A stretch of DNA of 64,000 nt from Collybiopsis luxurians FD-317 M1. Lineage: Eukaryota; Basidiomycota; Agaricomycetes; Agaricales; Omphalotaceae. Shown here in pieces: positions 22,813 through 33,090 of the stretch. The DNA lies in assembly GCA_000827265.1 (NCBI GenBank), contig KN834753.1, positions 588,686 to 652,685 on the forward strand, given 5' to 3'. Under the pieces are notes generated by a model. The model saw only the letters and a program-made list of their open reading frames with translations. It had not been told where the DNA came from and did not search any database. Each line of letters opens with the position of its first letter. Position 1 is the first letter of the stretch. Position numbers and translations under genes: made by a program.

Positions 22813-23087
22813 ATGCATGCATACTATCATGATAATAGAAGTTTTGTGGTAGAACGGCAAACGCTCTCGGCCCATTTGTCTTCGAATTTTCGAGTGTTGC
22901 CGGCTTAGCCGAATGCCCTTCTGGCTCGAAATTAGAAAAAATGAGGTTATTAACATGATTGTAATTTAAGGAGCTGGAAGAGGTTTCCAAGATGATAGAC
23001 ATAGTTAATGAGCCCCTGCGACAGATATTGTGCACAATCCTCGCACCAGTCGAGGCCGCCCTAAAATAGATAAGATTAGATGTAACT

Positions 23088-23162
23088 ACCCTAAACCCTA
23101 ACCTTAACCTAACCCCTAACCCTCTAACCATCTAACCCTCTAACCATCTAACCACCTACCCG
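23088..23162. repeat. Telomere-like CCCTAA/CTAACC tract inside the element
   Basis: The tract begins with CCCTAAACCCTAACC and continues as variant 8-nt units such as CTAACCAT and CTAACCCT. On the minus strand this reads as degenerate TTAGGG. It lies wholly within the inserted element, so it came with it and was not left by a chromosome end. Confidence 0.8.
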
Positions 23163-23187
23163 ACCCTCCGATAGAGTCGTTCGTTGA

Positions 23188-23258
23188 CAATGTCGCAGAC
23201 AGTTCCCATATGTTAGGGCTAGCTCTGCTAGCCCTAACGGGAACTGCCTGCAACATTG
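23188..23258. repeat. Large imperfect hairpin within the element
   Basis: A perfect core GTTAGGGCTAGC / GCTAGCCCTAAC (23212-23223 and 23227-23238, 3-nt loop) is flanked by outer arms CAATGTCGCAGACAGTTCCC and GGGAACTGCCTGCAACATTG. The outer arms pair with two mismatches. A 4-nt ATAT bulge separates the two pairings. A smaller inverted repeat, ATTGTTCACAA / TTGTGAACAAT, follows at about 23,294 and 23,328. Confidence 0.85.
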
Positions 23259-24488
23259 CTTGATCTTAGGGTGGTCACTGGTAGTTACCAAGGATTGTTC
23301 ACAAACATTTATTTGGTAGCACCAAAGATTGTGAACAATAACAGTGGCATTGGGTGAGTTAATGTGCATAGGCATCGTAGTAATCCGTATCCTGTGTGGA
23401 TGAGCAATGTCAGAAATATTTCATCGGCTTGGGCCGAACCGCGGCTCTGTCATTCGACGATCTGTGGAAAAGTTCTCTTTCGCTCCTTTGTTATCCTAAT
23501 CCTCATCATTATTCTTCCAATTGTAGAGACGGATTGCGGAGACGTACACGCCAAAAATCGTTTTCTATGGTAGTAATTATCTAGTAGAACTCAACGTTGA
23601 CGAAGTCTTAACTTGAAGTACCTTTTTTTCGACTAAACCAACATGTATGCACATCGACCACTCAACTTTTCTTCGTATCTTTCTGATACCTAAATACATA
23701 CAGATAGGATTATCGATGCATGCATCACACACATATAACATACATATACATGTACTATGAACACCCGAACACCGTGACACACTCCTCCTACTACTGGCAA
23801 TGTTTCTATTTCACCTACCTACAATCTTATCTGCATGAACAATTACCAGCAACCGGCTAGTATGAACTACCCACTACTGATGTCCTTTCGTTCATATGCG
23901 CATATATTTTCAAGTTCAAAATACTTAGCTTCCGTGTAAGTTTTGGAGGTGTAATTGAAATGGCTGGGACCACCCTCCATCTTGAATGCTAATATTGAAC
24001 CCAGGATAAGCAGTACCAAAACTACTTACACGTACGATCAATAGGGTATTCTCTAACATCATCGTCAAGGTGTGTTTTTTGAAAACTGCTACGAATAAAT
24101 TAATAACTGAAATTATGGCGTTTAATTCAACACTGACCCCGAGTTTTGCCATATTCCGGTCGCTTACAAAACGTATCGATGATACCCGACTCTCTCGCTG
24201 AGCGAGGATTGCCGAAAGGCGACTTTTTGAGCTGACTGATCCCGCTTCTTTCGCTGATTCTGTTAAGTTCGATTCGACTTCACCACTGCTTCCTTTTTGT
24301 TCTATGTGACACTGAGTATGCGATGATTTATTCGCGATCCAAACGGTAAATCTCAACGTTTCACATTAACAATGTCATCGCTTATTTCATTGACTGTAAA
24401 TTTCAATGCTGACGCGTTCGAAAAGTTCCGGCTTGTGGATGTTTTTCAATGAGCGGACCCTTAGATTGTGAAGCAGAGCTCAGGATGG

Positions 24489-24496
24489 TATATAAA
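24489..24496 (+). promoter_or_regulatory. TATA box of SDR-B
   Basis: TATATAAA lies 70 bp before the ATG at 24559, the counterpart of the box upstream of copy A. Confidence 0.6.
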
Positions 24497-24558
24497 TTGT
24501 GCAACTACTCCCGTCCACTGTACCAAGAACTAGCAAAGATCACCTACACCAAAGCGCA

Positions 24559-25814
24559 ATGACTATTAATTCGACTGCAGCAGAACCTCGATTTGACATG
24601 TCTCGACGAGTTGCAGTCGTCACCGGTGGTGGCACTGGAATGTAAGCACAGATCTATGCCCCTGCAGCCAAAACTCATGGAGCATCTTTATCCTTACAGC
24701 GGACTCTACATGGCCATGGGCCTCGCAAAAAATGGGGCAAAGGTGTATATTACTGGTCGTCGTTTAGAAGTTCTGGAAAAGGCAGCGAAGAGTTTTCAAA
24801 GCTCTGGCTCAGGATCCCTTATCCCGTGAGTTCTGTCGTACACGACTTTTCTTATAGACGTGAGAAGCTGAGGGAGTGCGATGCGCGCAGACTCCAAATG
24901 GATGTCACCGATGAAGAAAGCATCAAGAAAAGTGTGCAGACACTTTCTGAGAAAGAGGGGAAACTTGATATTCTGATTAATAAGTAAGCTTTCTAGCGTT
25001 TGACTCTTCGAACCCCTTTTTAACTAACCTTTTGCAGCGCCGGAACTAATGTACCTGCTAACCAGCCTGATCATACGACGAAAGGACTAGAATATTTCAA
25101 ACAGGGAAAACTACCCTATGAACTCGAGACGTTTGAGGGTTGGAGCTATATGTTTAGACTCAACACCTTTGCGCCCTTTTTTGTCACAACCGCATTCATG
25201 GACTTGTTAATCAAAGGCGCCAGCTCCGTCGGAAGGAAGACATCGGTCGTTATAAACATCTCTAGCATCGCTCCAATTTCGAAGGCTCACTATCCCGGGA
25301 ACAGTGTGAGTCTGATTCGGTCCAGTTTTGTCAAACCTGACATCTCTTTTCTTTTCTACAGCTATCCTACGCAGTCACAAAGCGAGCCTTGGAACAGATA
25401 TCCACTTTCATGGCGGCGGATCTTGCACAAAGGAAAATTCCCGTTAGAGTCGTTGCTCTGGCACCTGGAATGTTTCCCTCGGAGATTATTGACCGTATCG
25501 AGGGTGCTGAAGAATACCAGCGACAGGCTCCTCCAAATTATCTGTCACCTGTGCCGTTGTTGAGATGGGGAAAGTACGTTCTTATCTTCCTCCTTCCTTT
25601 GGTGCTGTCTGTCTTGGCCTACTCTCCCTCCATTCTTTGTTGTTGTGCTAAGCCTTTTTTCTGATTCTTGAGGACGTCTTTGACACTTGCCCATTATGTT
25701 TATTGTTTTAGACCGGAAGAGATTTCACTGAGTGCAAACTACCTGGTTGCAAATGAATATGTGAATGGTGTCGTCTTGCCTGTGGATGGAGGGTTTACAT
25801 TAGTCAACCTTTGA
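24559..25814 (+). CDS. Short-chain dehydrogenase/reductase, copy B
   Basis: Tandem paralogue of the gene at 21626, with the same exon layout. The ATG at 24559 gives MTINSTAAEPRFDMSRRVAV. TGGGTGIG is completed across intron 1. LINNAGTNVPANQPD, NISSIAPISK, SYAVTKRALEQ (catalytic Tyr and Lys) and PVDGGFTLVNL are all present. Differences from copy A are mostly conservative, but some lie around the active site (SSIAPISKAHYPG versus SSAATMSKTAYPG) and in the lid (DRIEGAEEYQRQ). A change in substrate or kinetics is therefore possible. Introns differ in length more than exons do. Both copies have intact promoters, so they may be differentially expressed. Confidence 0.93.
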
Positions 25815-26360
25815 ATGTATACGCATGATCATTGTGTGCTTATCATCCTGGTAGTATAGAAGACTTAAGGTAGTTCGATTTCTCGAGGTGTTGCCGGTTT
25901 AGCCGGGGCCCTTCCGGCTTGAAATTAGAAATGAAACTCTCAATATGATCGTAATTTAAGGAGCAGCTGTTAGATGTCCGAGATGATAGACATAGCGTAT
26001 GTGCGTGTTTGAGCAGAGGTATAGTAGTAATCCATACTTTGTGGATGTCAGAAATAGGTTTTCGGCTTGAGCCGAGCCGCCGCTCCGAAATTGTGGCGAG
26101 AAGTATCTGAAGAAAGGAATAAGGGTTATCCTCCTTCTGATTATTGTTGTCATTCTTTTCCAGATGGATGATGAAGAGGTATAAATGAAAAATCTTGTGG
26201 CTAATATGTCAAGATTACAAGCTTGGTGCATCCTTACGCTACAAACCTCTGGAGGAGACAGAGCTTGTAAATAATCATTTTGCTTCGAGATCGTGGCTTG
26301 ATACTCATAGATATGTACAGTAGGTTTTATATGAGCCGGAGAGTTCAATATATGTACAGC
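25815..26360. other. Intergenic between SDR-B and FAD hydroxylase (convergent)
   Basis: 546 bp between two convergent stop codons, therefore two 3' ends. The first 350 bp belong to unit B of the duplication. The empty counterpart of the inserted element's target site is at about 25,998. No gene was seen. Confidence 0.6.
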
Positions 26361-28498
26361 TTAGTCCACCAACATTACCCCTCTAAGGTATTTAAGCAGA
26401 CCTTCGGAGCCACTGACTATGGCCCCAATAACACCATCCGGTCGGACTACGATCATAGTAGATCTTCCAGGAAGACTCGGGTACGCCTTGTACGCATGTC
26501 CATCACGGTCACACAAAATCAGATCGACTGACGCTGGCAAATTGGTGGGTTCGAATTTGCTCTCGCTGGGCAGAACGAGGACAGTCTTGAGGAACCTCTT
26601 ATAGGAATAATTCAGCGAGGATAAAACGCCAAATCCTTCCGTCGAGGAGCAAAATGCGAGCACTGTATGATGATCTGGTCCAAAAATGTTGAACAGGCTG
26701 ATTGAGCGACCTTCAAGAACGTTGTATAGACCGGGTGCTTCTGGAGCTCGATCTCCAGCATGAACTACCCCGTCTGATGCAAGATTGTAAGAATCCAAGA
26801 TGAGGTTCTGAGGTGCAGTTTCATCCACTAGCGTGGAACTTCCACGATAGTTGACCCCGAGTTGCTTGTACTCTTTGCCTCGCGTCCAATTGCTTCCGTC
26901 TCCGTTAGATCTCGCAAGACCTCGATTAAACAATAGCGTGGATTTTTCAAGCATGGTGGCAATCACAGGAAGGCGCTCCTCTGTATAAGTATCTAGAAGA
27001 GATGCTTGAGCGACGCCTTTGAGTACCAGCGCCAATTTCCATCCCAGATTAAACTGAAAGTCCTCAACATTAAAATCACCATTTGAAACATGAAACACCT
27101 ACGCTGTCTTGAACACCCGAGTTGGCGCCCTGGGACAAAGTCGAAAATAAAACTTCGATATTTTATATGTACGTAAGGAAAGCTAACCTGACCACCTGCA
27201 GGGCTATGGATATGAGCTGCGTCTGGAAAGTGTCGTCAAGTCAATGACTAGTCGCAGATCCCGCATGAAAACCTACCTCCTGTAACAAAAACTCTGCCTT
27301 CACTAAATTTATTGACCATTCGAATGTTTGGACTGCAAAATGAAGTCAAATGACGTGCGCAACAAGATATATAGGAGAATAGCTCACCGATAACGTGAAA
27401 TCCAGACGAGATCTCCGAACTCGATGTCAGTTCTATTTGTGATGGAGTGAACCGCTTTCACAAGTTCGTCGCGACCTGAGGCAATCTTTTCTCGCCCTAA
27501 ATCTTTTCCCGCAAGGATGAAAGTAAACATATTGTCGTCAGCCTCGGTAGGCATTAAAGTGACCCTAATTCATGCTATATTATCAGCATCTGATAAAGGT
27601 AAGTGATGGAAGCGTCGACTCGCATTTCCGCGGAAGCTTCTCCCCAGATATGCCAGACCTTCGGAGCGTGATGAGCCATTTAGAAAATGAGCATCAGGAA
27701 TGAAGCATGCCTTGGGATCTAGCCCACTTTTGATCTCGATGTCGCCGATCACCATATCAACGTCGTTCCGGGTATCCCCAAGAAAAGTCAGACCAAGGGC
27801 TTTGCGAACAGTACTATGGGCACCATCTGCACCGACGAGATACGGTACGTCGATCGTCTCGAGAATATCATTTCCATCGGCATCCTTTCTCGCGAGCGTA
27901 ACGAGGATATGAGTGTCGAATTGCTCGAACGAGCGCACCTCGGTATTGAACTCGACTTGGCACCCGTACTTTTGAAGATGGCGATGGAGAATAGACTGCT
28001 GGCGGTGTTGCCCAAGCTGAAACAAGTTCGGCTGTGAGGAAGTCATTAGTATCACATACAGTGATCTTATAAATGAAATAGTTCTACGTATGGACAATCC
28101 GGAGTAGGATCTTCATATTCTTCCATATTGAAAGTTTTCAAAGGCTCCGTGCCTCCTGGAAGCTTATAGATGGTACCCAGAGGTATACTTTTGGCGGATT
28201 TGAGAATGTCTGGAAGAGTCCCCAAAAAGTGATGCATTTCGATTGACCGAGGCTTGCTGAATGTGAGACGAGAGTTACAGTAGCTAAACGAGGCAACCAA
28301 CCTGTATACCCATTCCCTTTTGACCAATTTGAGGCCCTCCTTTATCTACGATTCTCACAGAGATATCATTCTTCAGCAGAGTCAAAGCCAGAACTGAACC
28401 TGCGTTTCCAGCACCAACCTGTGCAAACGTACGATGTTTAGCGGGGAAGATATCAAGAGTATCGAAAGACTTACAATCAAAACGGAGGGGGAAGACAT
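26361..28498 (-). CDS. FAD-dependent aromatic hydroxylase (PHBH / phenol 2-monooxygenase family)
   Basis: Class A flavoprotein monooxygenase. The ATG at 28498 gives MSSPSVLI, and the next exon completes the FAD motif as VGAGNAGSVLALTLL. Later motifs are the DG motif VGADGAHSTVRKALGL and the second FAD motif GDAAHIHSPAGGQ, followed by GANSGVQDS and FNLGWKLALVLKG. The C-terminal half (26361-27098) has GDRAPEAPGLYNVL and the thioredoxin-like fold found at the end of phenol hydroxylases, ending VIGAIVSGSEGLLKYL. A short intron between QDS and DFQF removes an apparent alternative start. The substrate is unknown. Its neighbours, two SDRs and an ALDH farther on, are plausible partners in aromatic or secondary metabolism; this is inference. 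Confidence 0.88.
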
Positions 28499-28908
28499 TG
28501 TCAGAGGCTGATATCTCAAGTTATCGAAATTGGATTACTTGAAGTGTACTTTATATATTAACTCACTGAAAGAACCCAATCGAAACTCGGCAGTAATACG
28601 CGCAATGTCCTCCTTGAGCACTATTACTATTGTGTTCATCTGTCGATGCCGTAGAAATTCGTAACGCGCGGAGCGGACACTTCAATCGATTAAATACATA
28701 GTGATAGCGCAGCCGAGGTCGAAGTCATTCATAGAAGAACTACAAAAAACCCGTTGAGCCGTCGAATGGAAATTTGTAAAGATGGACTTCAAATTTTGCG
28801 CGTCTAACTCGGCCACGGCCACGTGTATGTGCTCACGCAATTATTTCGACTTTTTCGTGCATCTGTAAGCTGCTAATCGGTCCTAGGTGAGTTTAGCTCT
28901 TGACTACG
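28499..28908. promoter_or_regulatory. Divergent promoter region, FAD hydroxylase / CysA-type acyltransferase
   Basis: 410 bp between divergent ATGs. It should contain both promoters. No distinct TATA, repeat or additional gene is supported. Confidence 0.45.
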
Positions 28909-30574
28909 ATGTCTATCCTCGGCCTAGCTAGAGATAGACTGACAAGGTTTTCGTGCAGACAGTTTTCTCGTTGTCTTTCAAACTCAAATTCAGTAAAACG
29001 GCCTCACTTTCCCTGCGTAGAAGCTCATGCTGTTCGAGAGTGTCAGCTCCTCCAAACGACTCCTAGTTTTGCTTCATCTTCTACCCTAGGACCTTCGGAA
29101 TCAGGCCCTGAACCTCCTTACGCCAGACCCAACCCCAAGAGCTACAACATCTATCACGATTCTTCTCCCTTGGAATTGACATATACCTCATCACTTTCTT
29201 CATTCGATATTGCATACGAAACATGGGGTACATTATCACCAAAGAAGGACAATGTAATTCTTCTCCACACTGGACTCTCGGCTTCGTCACACGCAGCTTC
29301 AACGTCTCTGAACTCTTCCCCGGGTTGGTGGGAAAAATTCATAGGGCCCGGTAAAGCTCTCGATACGAACCAATTCTTCATCATCTGTACCAATGTTATT
29401 GGAGGATGTTATGGCTCTACTGGCCCTTCGTCTATAGATCCTGCTACCGGCACTCATTACGCGACAAATTTCCCAATCATCTCTATATTTGACATGATTC
29501 GAGCACAGTTTCGCCTGCTCGATCATCTCGGAGTGGAAAAACTGTATGCGAGTGTTGGTTGCTCTATGGGAGGAATGCAAAGTCTTGCAACAGGCTGGCT
29601 ACATCCAGAGCGTGTAGGAAAGATCATTAGCATCAGTGGAACTGCTCGCAGCTCACCGTCTGCGATAGCGATGCGTTATGCTCAGCGAAGTGGTAAGTAG
29701 AATCGACGACATATTCTGCCATTTCTCATGTTTGTCACCCAGTGCTTATGGCCGATCCAAACTGGAACTCAGGATTCTACTATGATAGTCTACCACCCCA
29801 TACTGGGATGAAGCTGGCAAGACGTGCGTTGTCAGACCCGTTTTTCTGCACCCACTGACGCTGTTACATAGAAATTGCCACTATTACTTACAGGTCGGGA
29901 CCGGAATGGGATCTTCGATTTGGTCGTCAGATGAGAGCTGTTCCCGAAAAATTAGCTGATAAACCTCGACCTCCTGCCCTTTGCCCCGATTTCCTAATTG
30001 AAACGTATCTCGACCACCAGGTAAGCTTACTATTAAGATTTTCCCTCGCGAACGCTTTCCATATCAAGAACCCAGGGTGAACAATTTTGCTTGAAATATG
30101 ATGCGAACTCCCTGATCTACATCTCGAAAGCAATGGATTTATTCGATCTCACAGCGTCATCTCTCGCGGCAAACCACCTCGTTTCGCCCTCGCCCTCATC
30201 AACTGCCTCAACTCTTTTATCGTTGACTGCCCATAAGACATCCCATTCAAAGTCGCATCCGCCCCCTGCAAATCCTCCCCCGCATCTTGAAGACCTTGCA
30301 GAAGGCATGCGGCCTTTATCGAACATTCCTACCCTTATCCTGGGTGTTCAGAGTGACATCCTGTTTACTGTAGAACAACAACGTGAAATAGCTGATGCAT
30401 TGCGGATGGCCGGCAATGAGCAGGTGTCGTATTATGAACTGGGAGGTGTATGGGGGCACGATACATTTTTGTAAGTTCTTGTTTGGCTGCAGCTTCCCTC
30501 TTTCTCAGCTCCCTTCTCACGGTAGGCTGGATGTCCTTAATGTTGGGGGTGCAATCAGAGGATTCCTGTCATAG
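28909..30574 (+). CDS. cysA: Serine O-acyltransferase, MetX fold (CysA/Cys2-like), mitochondrial
   Basis: Alpha/beta-hydrolase acyltransferase of cysteine synthesis that activates serine as its O-acetyl (or O-succinyl) ester. The ATG at 28909 gives an Arg/Ser-rich leader ([19 protein letters not shown]), suggesting mitochondrial import. Family signatures are [12 protein letters not shown] near the N terminus, [43 protein letters not shown] and the nucleophile elbow [11 protein letters not shown]. The catalytic Asp is in GVQSDILF and the His in GHDTFL, which is spliced to [15 protein letters not shown] and a stop at 30572-30574. A Pro/Ser-rich insert (SPSPSSTAS) precedes the last core part. 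The fungal serine enzymes, not homoserine Met2, carry FPCV and these motifs. The catalytic triad is intact. Confidence 0.88.
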
Positions 30575-30737
30575 CATCATACTAGTACTTACTCAATTAT
30601 GTATGACCACTATTGCTTGTATTATTGCTTCCGTGTGTATTGTGTAGATAATATATACATCACTTTGGATTTAATGACGACTGCCTATCGCGTGCTTCAC
30701 TGTACTGAATAGTTTTCCAAAACAACTTTGATCTCCA

Positions 30738-31818
30738 ATGTCGTCTGAACCCCCTGTCATTCTTATTACTGGATGTTCTACCGGTTTTGGGAGATCTCTT
30801 ACTCAAGAAGCCCTTGTTAGGGGAATGAAAGTAATAGCTACTGCTCGTCGTCTATCAGCCATTACAGATCTGCAAGAGAAAGGTGCCAAAACTTTCGTAT
30901 TGGACGTCAACGATAAACCTGAAGAACAGAAAAAATTTGCAGAGAAGGCGATCAGTGCATTGTGAGTGAATTTTTGGACTCTGACAAGATCAGTATTCAT
31001 GGATTATATAGTGGCAAGGTCGATATTCTCGTCAATAATGCTGGCTGGCTGCTGAGTGGAGCGATCGAAGAGAACAGGTATGTATGGATTTCAGCTTTCC
31101 GCTACCGACTGACCCTGGCTCCAGTCCGGAGGAAGTCCAGTCCCAGTTCAATACGAATTTTTTCGCCGTCCTCAACATCACAAACGCCTTTATGCCGCAC
31201 TTCCGCATTAGAAAGACGGGGACTATCGTGAATATCAGCTCCCAAGGATCGTATCTTGCTCTCAGCGGGGCAGGAATCTATTCCGCCACTAAAGCCGCCC
31301 TCGATTGTACGTGTTTCGCGCTCTGAACGCGTCATGACCACTGACCAGCAAATGCTCTGCTAGGTGTCACCGAGACTTGGGCGGATGAGTTGGCACCGTT
31401 CAACATACGTGCAGTGTCCGTGAACCTTGGTGCTTTCAGAACCTCGGTTGCATCTTCAAATTCCAAACCTCCCCAAAACAACGTACGTATTTCTGCACTC
31501 GAAAATGAAGCTGCCCCATCAATTTACGACACTACCGAGCAGATCGAAGGTTATGATAAAGCCCGTAACTGGCACAAGATGTTCCAAGAACGATCAGGAC
31601 ACGAGATTGGAGATCCTGATAAAGGTGCAAGGAAGCTTCTTGACCTGGTGACGATGAGGACAGATAAACCACTGCCTGTTCGATTTGCGTTGGGAGAAGA
31701 TGCGGTCCATTTGATTAGAAACCGTCTAGAAAACCGAATTACGGAGCTTGATGAGTGGCGGTCTTTTGGCATCGGCACAAATATAGATGGAATGAAATAT
31801 GAACATGCAGATTGGTAG
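30738..31818 (+). CDS. Short-chain dehydrogenase/reductase, unrelated third copy
   Basis: SDR of about 300 residues, distinct from the tandem pair. The ATG at 30738 starts MSSEPPVILITGCSTGFGRS, containing the cofactor motif TGCSTGFG. ATARRLSAI follows beta-2 and suggests NADP preference. VDILVNNAGW, NISSQGSYLALSGAG and the active-site IYSATKAAL are all intact. Two to three short introns interrupt it. The C-terminal extension (YDKARNWHKMFQERSGHEIG; LPVRFALGEDAVHLI) is like fungal SDRs that act on small carbonyls, but the substrate is unknown. It lies 160 bp downstream of the acyltransferase on the same strand. Confidence 0.9.
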
Positions 31819-32049
31819 AGCAGGAGCGTTGAGGAAAGTAGCTTATCCGCATTATGTACATAGTCAAGTACCCGCGTTTTCTTGTGCGTTGGAGGTTGTT
31901 CCTAGTCAAAGCGTTTCGCAAATCGAAATAGTAATCTAATCTTATCGGCCCTTCCTGATTTGGATAGAACCTGACCTCATGCAAGCGCTTAAACGCATAC
32001 CTCACTTGATTCCGTACCGCGACAGTTTGTTACAAACCACTTCAGCCGT

Positions 32050-32961
32050 ATGAATCGTATATTTGGAACGTCAGCTTCGAAGAAGCCTAAACCCTCACTC
32101 CAGGATGCAATTACCGCCGTTCGTATCTTTTATGATTAATCGCACGACATTCATGACCGGAGCTGCAGACAGATACCAGGGTTGCCTCGATAGAGGTTAA
32201 AATGAAGAAACTAGATGGAGAGCTTGCGAGATATAAAGAACAAATGAGCAAGCTTCGAAATGGTCCGGGCAAGGTGCGCATTCTTTAGGATCTTCGAACA
32301 CCGTTAAAATCCCGACTATTGCATTCGGACAGGACGCAATACAGCAGCGAGCTCTGAGGACTCTGAAACAGAAGAAAATGTACGAGTCACAACTCGCACA
32401 GCTAGTTCAGCAAACATTCAATATGGAGAGTGCTGCGCTAGCTACGGAGAACCTGCGGAATACAATGGCTACGGTCGATGCTCTGCAGGCCTCGAACAAA
32501 GAGATCAAGAAACAGTACGGCAAGATTAATATCGACAAGATTGAGGTCCTAACTTTACATTGCTCGCAAAGCGGAACTTATGGAATTTCCTTGGCAGGAT
32601 ATACACGATGAAATGGAAGAGATGCTGGAGCGTGCTAACGAAATTCAGGAGTCTCTCGGCCGCTCTTACGCAGTGCCGGATGAATTAGATGAAGCAGATT
32701 TGGAAGCCGGTCAGTTAAGCAATCTATTTAGGACGATATCCGGCTCACCGCAGTTTCTAATGACAGAACTGGACGCTCTACAGTTTGAAGAGGAAGAGGA
32801 GGGTGCCTCGTACCTGACCGATCTTAATAAGGTCCCAGATTTCATTGATGAGCCTCCTGTGGAAATATCTGAGGTTCGAACGTTCGCTCGTCTTCTAATA
32901 TAAATGAATTTGACCATTTTTGCAGACTCCTACACACGAAGCTGTTAAAGCCACAGGCTAG
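32050..32961 (+). CDS. VPS60: Vps60 / CHMP5, ESCRT-III accessory subunit
   Basis: Snf7-family protein that regulates Vps4 through Vta1 in multivesicular body formation. The ATG at 32050 gives [20 protein letters not shown]. Five or so exons join as [45 protein letters not shown] and [15 protein letters not shown]. The conserved core includes [20 protein letters not shown] and the helix [20 protein letters not shown]. The acidic C-terminal part [19 protein letters not shown] fits the MIM-type tail bound by Vta1. A stretch between LEA and ELDAL is an intron, not coding. Length of about 215-220 residues matches the family. Confidence 0.93.
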
Positions 32962-33090
32962 CTTTAGGATCATCCTTACACTTTCCGGGTACCATAGAAT
33001 TGTCAAATGTAACTGTCATTGAATCATACATGTAATACAACGTTTCACATTCTGGTTTCCAAAAACAGGATCCCACTGCTCTGAAGTTAG

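Larger units (their letters stand above)
23003..23364. mobile_element. Non-autonomous DNA transposon (MITE-like) with 8-bp target duplication
   Basis: AGTTAATG occurs at 23003-23010 and again at 23357-23364, flanking 346 bp. Inside the copies, the ends are imperfect inverted repeats. The left end AGCCCCTGCGACAGATATTG aligns with the reverse complement of the right end CACCCAATGCCACTGTTATT. Both continue into CACAATC, with 19 of 23 matches after a 1-nt gap. Copy B of the segmental duplication has the uninterrupted site (AGCGTATG at about 25,998), which shows the insertion directly. No open frame of meaning lies within. An 8-bp duplication is typical of hAT-type elements, so a hAT-derived MITE is inferred; the terminal bases are not a textbook CAGNG. 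Confidence 0.8.
22813..24558. other. Intergenic between SDR copies; holds inserted element and unit A/B junction
   Basis: It contains the 3' flank of SDR-A, the 346-bp inserted element (23011-23356), the remaining flank of unit A to about 23,560, and then the 5' flank of unit B. No coding gene is supported. Confidence 0.65.
20620..26165. repeat. Tandem segmental duplication, two ~2.6-kb units each with an SDR gene
   Basis: Unit A runs about 20,620-23,560 and unit B about 23,570-26,165. Similarity covers the 5' flank, the whole SDR gene including introns, and the 3' flank. One example is the G+C-rich 3' motif TTGCCGG(C/T)TTAGCCG, found near 22,897 and 25,890. Another is the GTAATTTAAGGAGC run near 22,960 and 25,950. 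Unit A is longer because of a 346-bp inserted element and a 67-bp repeat. Coding parts are close to identical while flanks and introns have diverged, as expected for an old tandem duplication under purifying selection. Edges are approximate. Confidence 0.85.
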
